DNA of 64,000 nt from NCBI RefSeq assembly GCF_024204645.1, contig NZ_CP100351.1, positions 3,002,001 to 3,066,000 on the forward strand, in the 5' to 3' direction. Each line of letters starts with the position of its first letter. Within the stretch, counting starts at the first letter, position 1. The notes beneath the pieces are model-generated. The model saw only the letters and a program-made list of their open reading frames with translations. It was not told where the DNA came from and did not search any database. This document shows positions 9,003-17,349 of the stretch, piece by piece. The position numbers were made by a program, and so were the translations under genes. This DNA is from Desulfomicrobium sp. ZS1 (GTDB taxonomy: Bacteria > Desulfobacterota > Desulfovibrionia > Desulfovibrionales > Desulfomicrobiaceae).

Positions 9003-9018
9003 TGGCACGAGCCTTGTT
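9003..9018 (+). promoter_or_regulatory. Sigma-54 (-24/-12) promoter of the SulP operon
   Basis: TGGCACG-AGCC-TTGT matches the sigma-54 consensus TGGCACG-N4-TTGC at all but the last base. It ends about 38 bp before the first ORF of the SulP operon, and a sigma-54 activator is encoded divergently next door. Confidence 0.8.
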
Positions 9019-9055
9019 TAGGCGATCGCATCACATTTAACGCGAGGTTAGCAAA

Positions 9056-9232
9056 ATGAGCACCATCCGTGAAACGATCGAGACGAATTATGCGGCCACT
9101 GCCTTTGCGGAACGGAACTTAAGCGAAGAAGCCACGCTGCTGCTCAAAGCAGAGCAGCCGCAGCCCAAAACCCAGGCCGAAGCGGTCAAGCAGGTGGAAA
9201 AGCGTCCCCGTCCGACCTTGCTGGCACGCTAG
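9056..9232 (+). CDS. 58-aa leader ORF of the SulP operon
   Basis: ATG at 9056 opens a 58-aa frame that ends with TAG at 9230-9232. The upstream GCGAGG is a possible ribosome site. The protein is hydrophilic, Ala/Glu-rich and probably helical, with a Pro/Lys-rich tail and no cysteine. It is the first ORF after the sigma-54 element and 31 bp before the USP-like gene. I do not recognise a family. It could be a small soluble partner or a translated leader; codon use is like that of its neighbours, which favours a real gene. Confidence 0.55.
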   Translation: MSTIRETIETNYAATAFAERNLSEEATLLLKAEQPQPKTQAEAVKQVEKRPRPTLLAR

Positions 9233-9263
9233 GCCAACCAGACAACACGAGCAGGAGCAGAAC

Positions 9264-9791
9264 ATGCCGCGCAATTGGTTACGAAATTCGATGCACACGC
9301 CCACCCCGTCACTGCGCCGCGCCAAGTCCGTCCAGGACAGGCTCGCGGATTACAGCGAAGCGGTCGCCCTGGCCGAAGCCGGAGAGCAGATGCTCGCCGC
9401 CGACCTGGTCGCGCCGACATACACGGGCCGCAGACGCATCCTGGTCATCGGGCATGGCTGCTCCTTTTCACCACGCCTGCGTGAATACGCCCTGAGCGTG
9501 GCCGAAAGAATGGGCAGCGACCTTTTGCTCCTGAGCATCGGCATGAAGACGGGGGACGCGACGTGGCGGGAATCCTTTACCCAGCTCTCGGCCCAGGCGG
9601 CTTCCACCTGGCATGAAAGCGCCGCGCGGATGGGTCTGCACATCGCCCACGAGGTCCGTTTTGGGGGCATTGAAGAGGCTGTCAGCGAGCTTGTGCGGTC
9701 CTGCGGAAGAATCGAATTCATCTTAAGCGAACCCGAGGAAGGCGAACATGTCGTCGGCCAGACCGGGCTCGCTCTATTCACGGTCAAATGA
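9264..9791 (+). CDS. Universal-stress-protein-like protein of the SulP operon
   Basis: 175 aa; the start at 9264 has an AGGAG site. Residues 50-175 have the alpha/beta pattern of a USP fold: strand RRILVIGHG, helix, then SDLLLLSIG, and a final strand. The ATP-binding loop G-2X-G-9X-G is not obvious, so it may be a non-nucleotide-binding member. The N-terminal 50 residues are a helical extension. It lies between the 58-aa ORF and the SulP permease in the same operon. A role as a cytoplasmic regulator of the transporter is inference only. Confidence 0.6.
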   Translation: MPRNWLRNSMHTPTPSLRRAKSVQDRLADYSEAVALAEAGEQMLAADLVAPTYTGRRRILVIGHGCSFSPRLREYALSVAERMGSDLLLLSIGMKTGDATWRESFTQLSAQAASTWHESAARMGLHIAHEVRFGGIEEAVSELVRSCGRIEFILSEPEEGEHVVGQTGLALFTVK

Positions 9792-9882
9792 TGCGGTCAA
9801 TCACCTGCCATCTCATTTTCGCCCCTCAACGAACCCGGGGCACTTCCGTCAAGATTCGCACCTTGACGGCCAAGGAGACATC

Positions 9883-12093
9883 ATGGGCACTTTAGTCTTA
9901 AAAATGATCCCGTTTTCCGGCTGGATCAAGACGTATTCCACCGAGCACCTGAAAATGGATTTCATGGCCGGACTGACCGTGGCCCTGGTGCTCATCCCGC
10001 AGAGCATGGCCTATGCCCAGCTCGCGGGACTGCCGCCATACTACGGCCTGTACGCGTCCTTCCTGCCGCCACTCATCGCCGCATTGTTCGGTTCCAGTCG
10101 GCAGCTCTCCACCGGGCCCGTGGCCGTGGTCTCGCTCATGACCGCAGCCTGCCTCGAACCCCTGGCCACGGCGGGTAGCGCAAGCTACATTGCCTACGCC
10201 GTGCTGCTGGCCCTGGCCGTCGGCATCTTCCAGCTATCCCTGGGAGTCTTGCGACTGGGACTGGTGGTCAACTTCCTGTCCCATCCCGTGGTGGCCGGCT
10301 TCACCAACGCGGCGGCCATCATTATCGCCACCAGCCAGCTTTCCAAGATGTTCGGCGTGTCCGTGGACAGCGCCGAGCATCACTATCAGACCATCCTGCG
10401 GGTCGCGCAGGCGGCCATGGACTACACGCACTGGCCCACGCTGGCCCTGGGTGTCTTCGCCTTCACGCTCATGTTCGTCCTGAAGCGTTTTTGTCCGAAT
10501 GTGCCCAACGTGCTGGTGGCCGTGGCCCTGACCACAATCTTTTCCTGGGGCACGGGCTTTGAGCACAACGCCATTACCGGCGTGAACTCCCTGGCCGCGC
10601 CCAAGGCGAGCCAGGCCCTTGCCGACTACAACAGGGCCATGCAGGCCCAAGTCGATCTGGCCACCAAACGCACGGCCCTGACAACGGCCATGGAAGAGGC
10701 CAAAAAATCCGGCGAACTCTTTGCCTTGGTCGACGAAGAGCATGAACTGCGCCGCCTGTCCCTGGAAATGGAGATCGCCAAAAGCCAAGCCCAAAACGTC
10801 AAGGCGATGCTTCGCTCCATGCTCTTTCAGGCCGTGCCCGAGCCTGACGGAAGGCTGAAATTCTATCCCCAGGACAGTCCCATTCCTGCAGGAACGGACA
10901 ATGACGGCCGGACATGGCGTCTGCGCGTCGGCAATTCCCTTCTCGATCCCCTGGCCTTGACCATGATCGGCGGCGGAGCCGTGGTCGGAGCGGTGCCCAG
11001 TGGCCTGCCCGCCTTGAGCGTGCCGCATTTCGATCTCGGCGTGATGTTCAGGCTCCTCCCCAGCGCCATGATCATCGCCCTTCTGGGATTCATGGAAGCC
11101 ATCTCCATCGCCAAGGCCATGGCCGCAAAAACAGGCCAAAGCCTGGACCCGAATCAGGAGCTGATCGGCCAGGGCCTCGCCAACATTCTGGGCGCATTCA
11201 GCAAAAGCTATCCGGTCTCGGGATCCTTCTCACGCTCGGCGGTCAACCTGCAGGCCGGTGCGCTGACCGGATTCTCCAGCGTGTTCACCAGCGCGGTGGT
11301 GCTCGCGGCCCTGCTCTTCCTCACCCCGCTTCTCTATCACCTGCCCCAGTGCACCCTGGCCGCGGTGATCATGATGGCGGTCATCGGGCTCATCCAGCCC
11401 GCAGGCTTCCTGCATTCTTGGAAGGTCGCCAAATACGACGGGGCCATCTCCGTGATCACTTTTATCGCCACCCTGGCCTTCGCGCCACACCTGGACAAAG
11501 GCATCATGATCGGCGTGATCCTGTCCCTGGGCGTCTTCCTGTACCGCAACATGCGCCCCATGGTCAGTTCCCTGGCCCGGACCGAAGGAGGCGAACTGCG
11601 CGACGCAACCCGTTTCGGGCTCGATTTGTGCGCCCACGTGGACATGGTCCGCTTCAACGGTCCCCTCTTTTTCGCCAATGCCAGCTTCCTGGACGAAGCC
11701 ATCACCGGGCGTCTGCAGTCCAAGAAGCGCCTGAAGCACATCGTGCTGGTGGCCAAGGGTATCAACGATATGGACGCCTCCGGCGAGGAGGCCCTGTCCC
11801 TGGTCATCGAACGCTGCCGCAGCCGGGGCGTGGACATCTCGCTGGCCGGAGTCAACGACACGGTCATGGCCATCATGGAACGCAGTGGTCTCCTGGACAA
11901 GATCGGCCGGGACCACATTTACACCAACATGGAAAAGGCGCTGTGCACGGTTCACTTCGACGCTCATTGCGGTAGCGATGAAGCCCGGTGTCCTCTGACC
12001 ACAGCCTGTCAAGTAACAACGCGGCCGCAGCCGCAACAACCACGGGTCCGCGCCTATGCCACGGCAGGCGCTTCCCAAGCAGAACGACCGTAG
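9883..12093 (+). CDS. SulP family anion permease with STAS domain and coiled-coil insertion
   Basis: 736 aa from ATG 9883, preceded by AAGGAG; the longer frame upstream overlaps the USP-like gene and is less likely. Residues 20-60 have the SulP signature (AGLTVALVLIPQSMAYA, YYGLYASFLP), and about ten or more membrane helices follow to about 560. A C-terminal STAS domain covers about 570-690 (FNGPLFFANA, VAKGINDMDASG). Residues about 235-370 are an unusual hydrophilic, Lys/Glu-rich, probably coiled-coil insertion just before the conserved VPSGLP segment. The family exchanges or imports sulfate, bicarbonate and related anions; sulfate is the likely substrate given the neighbouring TauE-type exporter and the host type. 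Confidence 0.9.
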   Translation: MGTLVLKMIPFSGWIKTYSTEHLKMDFMAGLTVALVLIPQSMAYAQLAGLPPYYGLYASFLPPLIAALFGSSRQLSTGPVAVVSLMTAACLEPLATAGSASYIAYAVLLALAVGIFQLSLGVLRLGLVVNFLSHPVVAGFTNAAAIIIATSQLSKMFGVSVDSAEHHYQTILRVAQAAMDYTHWPTLALGVFAFTLMFVLKRFCPNVPNVLVAVALTTIFSWGTGFEHNAITGVNSLAAPKASQALADYNRAMQAQVDLATKRTALTTAMEEAKKSGELFALVDEEHELRRLSLEMEIAKSQAQNVKAMLRSMLFQAVPEPDGRLKFYPQDSPIPAGTDNDGRTWRLRVGNSLLDPLALTMIGGGAVVGAVPSGLPALSVPHFDLGVMFRLLPSAMIIALLGFMEAISIAKAMAAKTGQSLDPNQELIGQGLANILGAFSKSYPVSGSFSRSAVNLQAGALTGFSSVFTSAVVLAALLFLTPLLYHLPQCTLAAVIMMAVIGLIQPAGFLHSWKVAKYDGAISVITFIATLAFAPHLDKGIMIGVILSLGVFLYRNMRPMVSSLARTEGGELRDATRFGLDLCAHVDMVRFNGPLFFANASFLDEAITGRLQSKKRLKHIVLVAKGINDMDASGEEALSLVIERCRSRGVDISLAGVNDTVMAIMERSGLLDKIGRDHIYTNMEKALCTVHFDAHCGSDEARCPLTTACQVTTRPQPQQPRVRAYATAGASQAERP

Positions 12094-12148
12094 GATTCCC
12101 CGCACAAAACACCCGCTGCAAGCGGTAAACAACAACATGGAGAATACA

Positions 12149-12445
12149 ATGGCCACATCTCAATCGAACAAAAAGCCCATCGGACGGACCATTCTCTTCG
12201 GAACGCTGACTGCGGCACTGTACACCGGATTTTTTGCCTACGCGGACACCATCACCGCGTACTTTGCGCAGGGTTCTTTCTGGGCAGCCGGCCCCATCGC
12301 CACGGTCTTTGCCGTATCCTACCTGCATGGCGAATTCGCGGGCAACCTGTGGGCGGTTCTTGGAATTTCCGCCATTCGCAAAGATGCCCGCAAGACTGTC
12401 GAAGCGACCAAGCGTCCCGCTCAGCGCCCCGTCCTCAACGCATGA
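12149..12445 (+). CDS. Small two-helix membrane protein between SulP and TauE
   Basis: 98 aa from ATG 12149, which has GGAG seven bases upstream; an in-frame ATG at 12137 is the alternative. It has two hydrophobic segments (about 14-33 and 41-74) and a basic C-terminal tail. I do not recognise a named family. Its place between two sulfur-anion transporters, with only short gaps on either side, suggests an accessory subunit of one of them. Confidence 0.65.
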   Translation: MATSQSNKKPIGRTILFGTLTAALYTGFFAYADTITAYFAQGSFWAAGPIATVFAVSYLHGEFAGNLWAVLGISAIRKDARKTVEATKRPAQRPVLNA

Positions 12446-12470
12446 TAAAGCCATAAGAAGGATAACTACC

Positions 12471-13520
12471 ATGGATATACTCAGTCTCGATCCCACCAAC
12501 TTCATTGATCTGAACGCGGTGAACATCAGCTTTCTGTTCATTGTCGGATTCATCGGCGGACTTGTCAGCGGCTTCATCGGCTCCGGCGGCGCCTTCGTGC
12601 TTACCCCGGGCATGATGAGTCTTGGCGTGCCCGGCACCGTGGCCGTGGCCAGCAACATGTGTCACAAATTCCCCAAAGCGCTGGTCGGTGCCATCAAGCG
12701 CTTCCAGTACGGACAGGTGGACATCAAGCTCGGCCTGTATATGGCGGCCTCGGCAGTGGTCGGCGTACAGATCGGCATCAAGATCCAGCAGCTTATTCTG
12801 GCCGCATGGGGAACCGCGGGCTCCGACCTCTACGTCAGCGTATCCTTTGTGCTCGTACTGGTTCTGGTCGGCGGCTATGTCATGCGCGACGCCATCAAAT
12901 GCGCCCGGTGCGGCGGCGAGGAACAGGTCGCGCCCCTGGCCCAGCGGCTTCAGAAGATCGAACTTGCGCCCATGATCAACTTCCCACGCTCCGGCATCCG
13001 CATCTCCTTGTGGTTCACCATTCCCGTCGGCTTCGCCACCGGCATGCTCGCCGCGACCATCGCCGTAGGCGGGTTCATCGGTGTCCCCGGCATGATCTAC
13101 GTGCTCGGCGTGCCCGGCCTCATGGCCTCGGCCACGGAACTGATCATCGCCTTCGTCATGGGCCTGGGCGGCTCCATCAACTGGGCCATGCACGGCATGG
13201 TCGACATCCGCCTCGTGCTCATCATCCTCGGCGGATCGCTCCTGGGCGTACAGCTCGGCGCCATCGGCACCACCTACGTCAAACCGCACATGATCAAGAT
13301 GGTCATGGCCACCATCATGCTCATCGTCGCGGTCAGCCGCGGCCTGGCAATGCCCACATATCTGGAGAAGTTGGGCTTCATGAACGTCGGCCCGGATATG
13401 CTGAATCTCCTGAACAAGGTCAGCTTCGGCTCCATGTGCCTGGCCCTCCTGGTCGGCTCCGGCATCATCCTCGGCAGCATGTGGGTTGGCCGCAAAACGC
13501 AGCTGGCCGAAGCCGCATAG
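12471..13520 (+). CDS. TauE/SafE (DUF81) sulfite/sulfonate exporter family protein
   Basis: 349 aa with about eight membrane segments. The N-terminal repeat has FIGGLVSGFIGSGGAFVLTP and the second half has AVGGFIGVPGMIYVLG; the paired glycine-rich motifs are typical of TauE/SafE proteins. A hydrophilic loop with CARCGG lies near residue 145. Members export sulfite, sulfoacetate or similar anions. It is the last gene of the sigma-54 driven SulP operon and is followed by a strong hairpin. A role in balancing sulfate or sulfite inside a sulfate reducer fits but is inference. Confidence 0.88.
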   Translation: MDILSLDPTNFIDLNAVNISFLFIVGFIGGLVSGFIGSGGAFVLTPGMMSLGVPGTVAVASNMCHKFPKALVGAIKRFQYGQVDIKLGLYMAASAVVGVQIGIKIQQLILAAWGTAGSDLYVSVSFVLVLVLVGGYVMRDAIKCARCGGEEQVAPLAQRLQKIELAPMINFPRSGIRISLWFTIPVGFATGMLAATIAVGGFIGVPGMIYVLGVPGLMASATELIIAFVMGLGGSINWAMHGMVDIRLVLIILGGSLLGVQLGAIGTTYVKPHMIKMVMATIMLIVAVSRGLAMPTYLEKLGFMNVGPDMLNLLNKVSFGSMCLALLVGSGIILGSMWVGRKTQLAEAA

Positions 13521-13543
13521 ATCTCAGATCAATTCATACTTGA

Positions 13544-13580
13544 CGCACGAAGCCCCGCCTGATTCGCGGGGCTTCGTGCG
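13544..13580 (+). terminator. Strong hairpin ending the SulP operon
   Basis: CGCACGAAGCCCCGC and its exact complement form a 15-bp stem with a 7-base loop directly after the TauE gene. There is no T run, but position and stability favour termination and insulation of pstS. Confidence 0.7.
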
Positions 13581-13608
13581 TTCACAGCCAGGACTACCCC
13601 CCCACCGC

Positions 13609-13652
13609 CTGTCACATCTTTGTCACATTCGCCTCAACATCCTGTAACAAAC
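13609..13652 (+). promoter_or_regulatory. Pho box upstream of pstS
   Basis: CTGTCACATCT is followed 11 bp later by TTGTCACATTC, and a weaker CTGTAAC unit lies at 13642, two periods further. This matches the PhoB direct-repeat pattern (CTGTCAT spaced by 11 bp) about 70-110 bp before pstS. Confidence 0.85.
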
Positions 13653-13721
13653 CCCCTCTAAAAAGACCTCCAGCGCATGACGCAAAACTGAATTTGAAAC
13701 AAAAGCCAAGGAGGCACTTTC

Positions 13722-14738
13722 ATGAACCGTTTTCTGAACAAAGCAATTTTTGCTCTGGCCCTGCTGCTGGTCGGCACGGGCATGGCCCATGCCCGCGATC
13801 AGGTCAAAATTTCCGGATCGTCCACGGTCTTCCCCTTCTCCAGCTACGTAGCTGAAGAACTTGGCGCGACCACCAAGTTCCCCTCGCCCGTGGTCGAATC
13901 CACAGGTTCCGGCGGAGGTCACAAGCTTTTCGGCGCCGGCATGGGTGCGGGCACCCCCGACATCGCCAACTCCTCCCGCCGCATGAAGAGCAGCGAATTC
14001 GAGACCGCCGCCAAAAACGGCGTGACCGACATCACCGAAGCCAAGATCGGCTTTGACGGCATCGCCGTGGCCCAGAACAAGGACAACGCGCCCATGAGCA
14101 TCTCCCTTGAAGAACTGGCCACCGCCGTGGCCGCCGACATCATGGTCGACGGCAAGCTCGTCCCGAACCCCTACAAGATGTGGAACGAGATCAACCCCCA
14201 GCTGCCCGCCCGCAAGATCGTCTTCTACGGCCCGCCCACCTCTTCCGGCACCCGCGACGCCTTCGAGGAAATGGTCGTTGAAAAGATCTTCGGCAAGAAG
14301 GAAGGCTACGAGAAGGGCTACCACGCGATCCGTCAGGACAGCGCTTACGTGCCCGCCGGTGAGAACGACAACCTGATCGTGCAGAAACTGGCCAAGGACA
14401 AGGACGCGTTCGGTATCTTCGGCTACAGCTTCCTGGAAGAAAACGCCGACTCCATCCAGGGCGCGGCCATCAACGGCGTAACCCCGAATCCAGAGTCCGT
14501 CGCCTCCGGTAAGTACCCCATCTCCCGCTCCCTGTTCTTCTACGTCAAGAACGCCCACTACGACGCCATCCCCGGCCTGAAGGAATATGTGGAACTGTTC
14601 ATGAGCGAGAAGATGATCGGCAAGGATGGCCTGCTCAAGTCCATCGGCCTCATTCCGCTGCCCGAGGAAGAGCGTGCCAAGGCTCGCGAAAACGTGCTTG
14701 CCAAGAAGAAGTTGACCCTCGACGACCTGAAGAAATAG
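13722..14738 (+). CDS. pstS: PstS phosphate-binding protein
   Basis: 338 aa with an AAGGAGG ribosome site and a Sec signal peptide of about 24 residues ending AHA. Mature residues have the phosphate-binding pattern KISGSSTVFPF, then STGSGGGHKLF and GPPTSSGTRDAFEE, as in PstS proteins. It captures phosphate in the periplasm for the PstCA channel encoded next. A Pho box lies upstream and a stable hairpin lies between pstS and pstC; the hairpin may raise pstS expression over that of the permease genes. Confidence 0.95.
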   Translation: MNRFLNKAIFALALLLVGTGMAHARDQVKISGSSTVFPFSSYVAEELGATTKFPSPVVESTGSGGGHKLFGAGMGAGTPDIANSSRRMKSSEFETAAKNGVTDITEAKIGFDGIAVAQNKDNAPMSISLEELATAVAADIMVDGKLVPNPYKMWNEINPQLPARKIVFYGPPTSSGTRDAFEEMVVEKIFGKKEGYEKGYHAIRQDSAYVPAGENDNLIVQKLAKDKDAFGIFGYSFLEENADSIQGAAINGVTPNPESVASGKYPISRSLFFYVKNAHYDAIPGLKEYVELFMSEKMIGKDGLLKSIGLIPLPEEERAKARENVLAKKKLTLDDLKK

Positions 14739-14753
14739 TAAAAAAAGAAAAAC

Positions 14754-14797
14754 CGGCAAAGGGCCGAGCCGCCAACTTGCGGATCGGCCCTTTGCCG
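14754..14797 (+). terminator. Intercistronic hairpin between pstS and pstC
   Basis: A 14-bp stem (CGGCAAAGGGCCGA with its exact complement) encloses a 16-base loop that has its own 4-bp CCGC/GCGG stem. It sits 15 bp after pstS and 25 bp before pstC, with no T run. It could be an attenuator or an mRNA-stabilising element. Confidence 0.6.
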
Positions 14798-14822
14798 CGC
14801 CCGACAACATGCGAGGAACCTC

Positions 14823-16052
14823 GTGACCACAACCTACCTGGCCCAATATCTGTTTACCGGCCTGTTGCCCCTGGCTCTGTTCGGGTATTTTCTTGGCCGC
14901 AAGAAAATCCGCAGCCAGCAGGATCCCAATGCCAGATACAAGGCATCGGAAAATCTGTTCGGCTGGTTTGCCGTCAGCAAGATGCTCATGCCCGCCGTGC
15001 TGATCAGCTTCATCGGCTCGATTCTCGACCTCTTTGATCTGGTCGAAGTGCCCTGGCCCATGCTCGCGGCCGCAGCCCTGCTGCTGGGCGCTGGAAGCAT
15101 CTGGATTGCGATCACGGCCATCCGTCCGGGTCTGCGGGTGCGCACGGCGCTGGAAAAGACCATCACCCGCATTCTGCTGGTGGCGTCTCTCATTTCCATT
15201 CTGACGACCATCGGCATCGTCATGTCCATCATCTTCGAAGCGGTTCATTTTTTTCGCATCGTCAACTTCTGGGACTTCCTGACCGGAACGACCTGGAACC
15301 CCGACGCGGCGACCATTGACGACGCCGGCAACATCCAGCCCCTCTTCGGGTCGGTGCCCCTTTTCGCAGGCACATTCATGATCACGGCCATCGCCATGTG
15401 CGTGGCCATCCCCGTGGGCCTGCTGTCGGCCATCTGCATGTCCGAATACGCATCGCTTACGGTCAGGCGGGTGGCCAAGCCCGCCCTGGAGATCCTGGCC
15501 GGCATCCCCACCGTTGTTTACGGATTCTTCGCAGCCATCACGGTCAGCCCCCTGATCGTGAGCCTGGCCGACAAGGTGGGCATAAGCGCCGACTACACCA
15601 ACGCCTTAAGCCCTGGTCTGGTCATGGGCATCATGATCATCCCCCTGGTCTCGTCCCTGTCCGACGACGTGATCAGCTCCGTGCCGCAGAGCCTGCGCGA
15701 GGGGTCGCTGGCCCTCGGCGCCTATCCTTCCGAGACCATCAAGCGGGTGGTCCTGCCCGCCGCCCTGCCGGGCATTGTCTCGGCCTGCCTGCTGGCCGTG
15801 TCCCGCGCTGTCGGGGAAACCATGATCGTAGTCATGGCCGCGGGCCTGCAACCAAACCTGTCCTGGAACCCGCTGGTGGGTATGACCACGGTCAACGTGC
15901 GCATCGTCGATGCCCTCACCGGCGACCAGGCCTTTGACAGCCCCGAAACGCTGTCCGCGTTCGGCCTGGGCCTGGTCCTCTTGGTCCTGACCCTGTGCCT
16001 GAACATCGTCTCCCTGACAGTCATTCGAAAGTTCCGCCAAAGGTACGAATAG
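14823..16052 (+). CDS. pstC: PstC phosphate ABC transporter permease
   Basis: 409 aa starting with GTG 14823, preceded by GAGGA. The N-terminal 130 residues hold three membrane segments of the long PstC type. The ABC permease core follows from about 180, with the conserved EAA-type loop LREGSLALGAYPSETIKRV and a VSRAVGET motif near 320-335. It forms the inner-membrane phosphate channel together with PstA, which is encoded 9 bp downstream. Confidence 0.93.
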   Translation: MTTTYLAQYLFTGLLPLALFGYFLGRKKIRSQQDPNARYKASENLFGWFAVSKMLMPAVLISFIGSILDLFDLVEVPWPMLAAAALLLGAGSIWIAITAIRPGLRVRTALEKTITRILLVASLISILTTIGIVMSIIFEAVHFFRIVNFWDFLTGTTWNPDAATIDDAGNIQPLFGSVPLFAGTFMITAIAMCVAIPVGLLSAICMSEYASLTVRRVAKPALEILAGIPTVVYGFFAAITVSPLIVSLADKVGISADYTNALSPGLVMGIMIIPLVSSLSDDVISSVPQSLREGSLALGAYPSETIKRVVLPAALPGIVSACLLAVSRAVGETMIVVMAAGLQPNLSWNPLVGMTTVNVRIVDALTGDQAFDSPETLSAFGLGLVLLVLTLCLNIVSLTVIRKFRQRYE

Positions 16053-16061
16053 GAGTCTCAC

Positions 16062-17222
16062 ATGAGCATGCCCATAGATCCGCGCAGCCTGCGCAAACGC
16101 AAAAACAAAGAGAGCCAGTTCAAAGCTCTCTCCTACATGGCCATTGCCGTTGCCGGAATTTTTCTGGTGGTCTTCTTCGCGGACATCATCCGTCAGGGAT
16201 ACACCGCCTTCATGCAAACGGAGATCCGAACCAACGTCACCTTTTCGCAGTCGATTTTGGATGACCCCAGATCCGCCCTGGACAGGAAGCTCATTCCCCT
16301 AGTCAGCCGCGGCGTAACCCGCATCTTGCCCATGCAACTGCGCGAAAATCCGCAACTGCTGGGCACGACCTCCGAGGTCTGGGTGCTGGCCAACGCCGAG
16401 GTGGACCAATACATAAAGGGCAAGCCCAACCGTCTGAAGCCCAAGGAAATAGCGCTGGTAGACGAGCTTGTGGCCGAAGGCTCGATCAAGAAAGCCTTCA
16501 ACGTCGGTTTCTTCACCAACGGCGACTCCAAGCTGGCGGAGATGGCGGGCATCCTGTCCGCCGCCGTGGGCACGCTCTACCTGCTGGGCATCACCTTCAT
16601 CTTCAGCTTTCCGGCCGGAGTGATGGCCGCCATCTATCTGGAGGAGTTCGCTCCGGACAACCGGCTCATGCACATCGTCGAGGTCAACATCAACAACCTT
16701 GCCGCCATCCCGTCCATCCTTTTCGGTCTTTTGGGACTTGCGATCTTCATCAACTTCATGGGCCTGCCGCGCTCCTCCGCCCTGGTCGGCGGGCTTACCC
16801 TTGCGCTCATGACCCTGCCGGTCATCATCATCTCCACCCGCGCGGCCATCCGGGCCATTCCGGACTCCATCCGCGAGGGCGCGCTGGCGCTGGGCGCAAC
16901 CCATTGGCAGGTGGTCTGGGACCACATCCTGCCTTTGTCCCTGCCCGGCATCCTGACCGGCACCATCATCGGCCTGGCCCGCGCCATCGGCGAGACCGCG
17001 CCGCTCCTCATCATCGGCATGGTCGCCTACATCCAGGACATGCCGCGCGGCCTGACCAGCGCGGCCACCGTGCTCCCGGCCCAGATCTACGTGTGGTCCT
17101 CGGAATCCATACGCGCCTTCACCGAGCGCACTTCCGCCGGCATCATCGTCCTTCTGGTCGTGCTCTTGTCCATGAACGCCCTGGCCATTCTGCTCAGGAA
17201 CAAATACGAGCGCAAATGGTGA
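16062..17222 (+). CDS. pstA: PstA phosphate ABC transporter permease
   Basis: 386 aa with an AGGAG site. After one membrane segment (about 27-45) there is a long extracytoplasmic stretch (about 46-165) of the kind found in long proteobacterial PstA proteins. The permease core follows, with IREGALALGATHWQVVW and GLARAIGETAP. It is the last gene of the pst unit here: no pstB ATPase or separate phoU follows, and a clear terminator closes the operon. The ATPase must be encoded elsewhere. Confidence 0.93.
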   Translation: MSMPIDPRSLRKRKNKESQFKALSYMAIAVAGIFLVVFFADIIRQGYTAFMQTEIRTNVTFSQSILDDPRSALDRKLIPLVSRGVTRILPMQLRENPQLLGTTSEVWVLANAEVDQYIKGKPNRLKPKEIALVDELVAEGSIKKAFNVGFFTNGDSKLAEMAGILSAAVGTLYLLGITFIFSFPAGVMAAIYLEEFAPDNRLMHIVEVNINNLAAIPSILFGLLGLAIFINFMGLPRSSALVGGLTLALMTLPVIIISTRAAIRAIPDSIREGALALGATHWQVVWDHILPLSLPGILTGTIIGLARAIGETAPLLIIGMVAYIQDMPRGLTSAATVLPAQIYVWSSESIRAFTERTSAGIIVLLVVLLSMNALAILLRNKYERKW

Positions 17223-17247
17223 CCACCACCGGACCTGCCTAAAACAC

Positions 17248-17271
17248 AAAGGGGAGCGATCCCCTTTTTTT
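17248..17271 (+). terminator. Rho-independent terminator after pstA
   Basis: AAAGGGGA, a GCGA tetraloop and TCCCCTTT are followed by T residues to 17271: a classic intrinsic terminator 25 bp after pstA. Confidence 0.92.
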
Positions 17272-17349
17272 GTTCCCGCCCTCCGGCTTGACGCGGGTTC
17301 GGCGGCAAGCTACCCGCCGTCGAAGTTTCTTATCGCAGGGAGCTCCCGT

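Noticed and set aside
3943-13520. Classic nitrogen or acetoacetate two-component regulation
   Set aside because: The regulator domains fit the NtrC family in general, but no nitrogen or short-chain fatty acid genes are near; the SulP operon is the only adjacent sigma-54 target.
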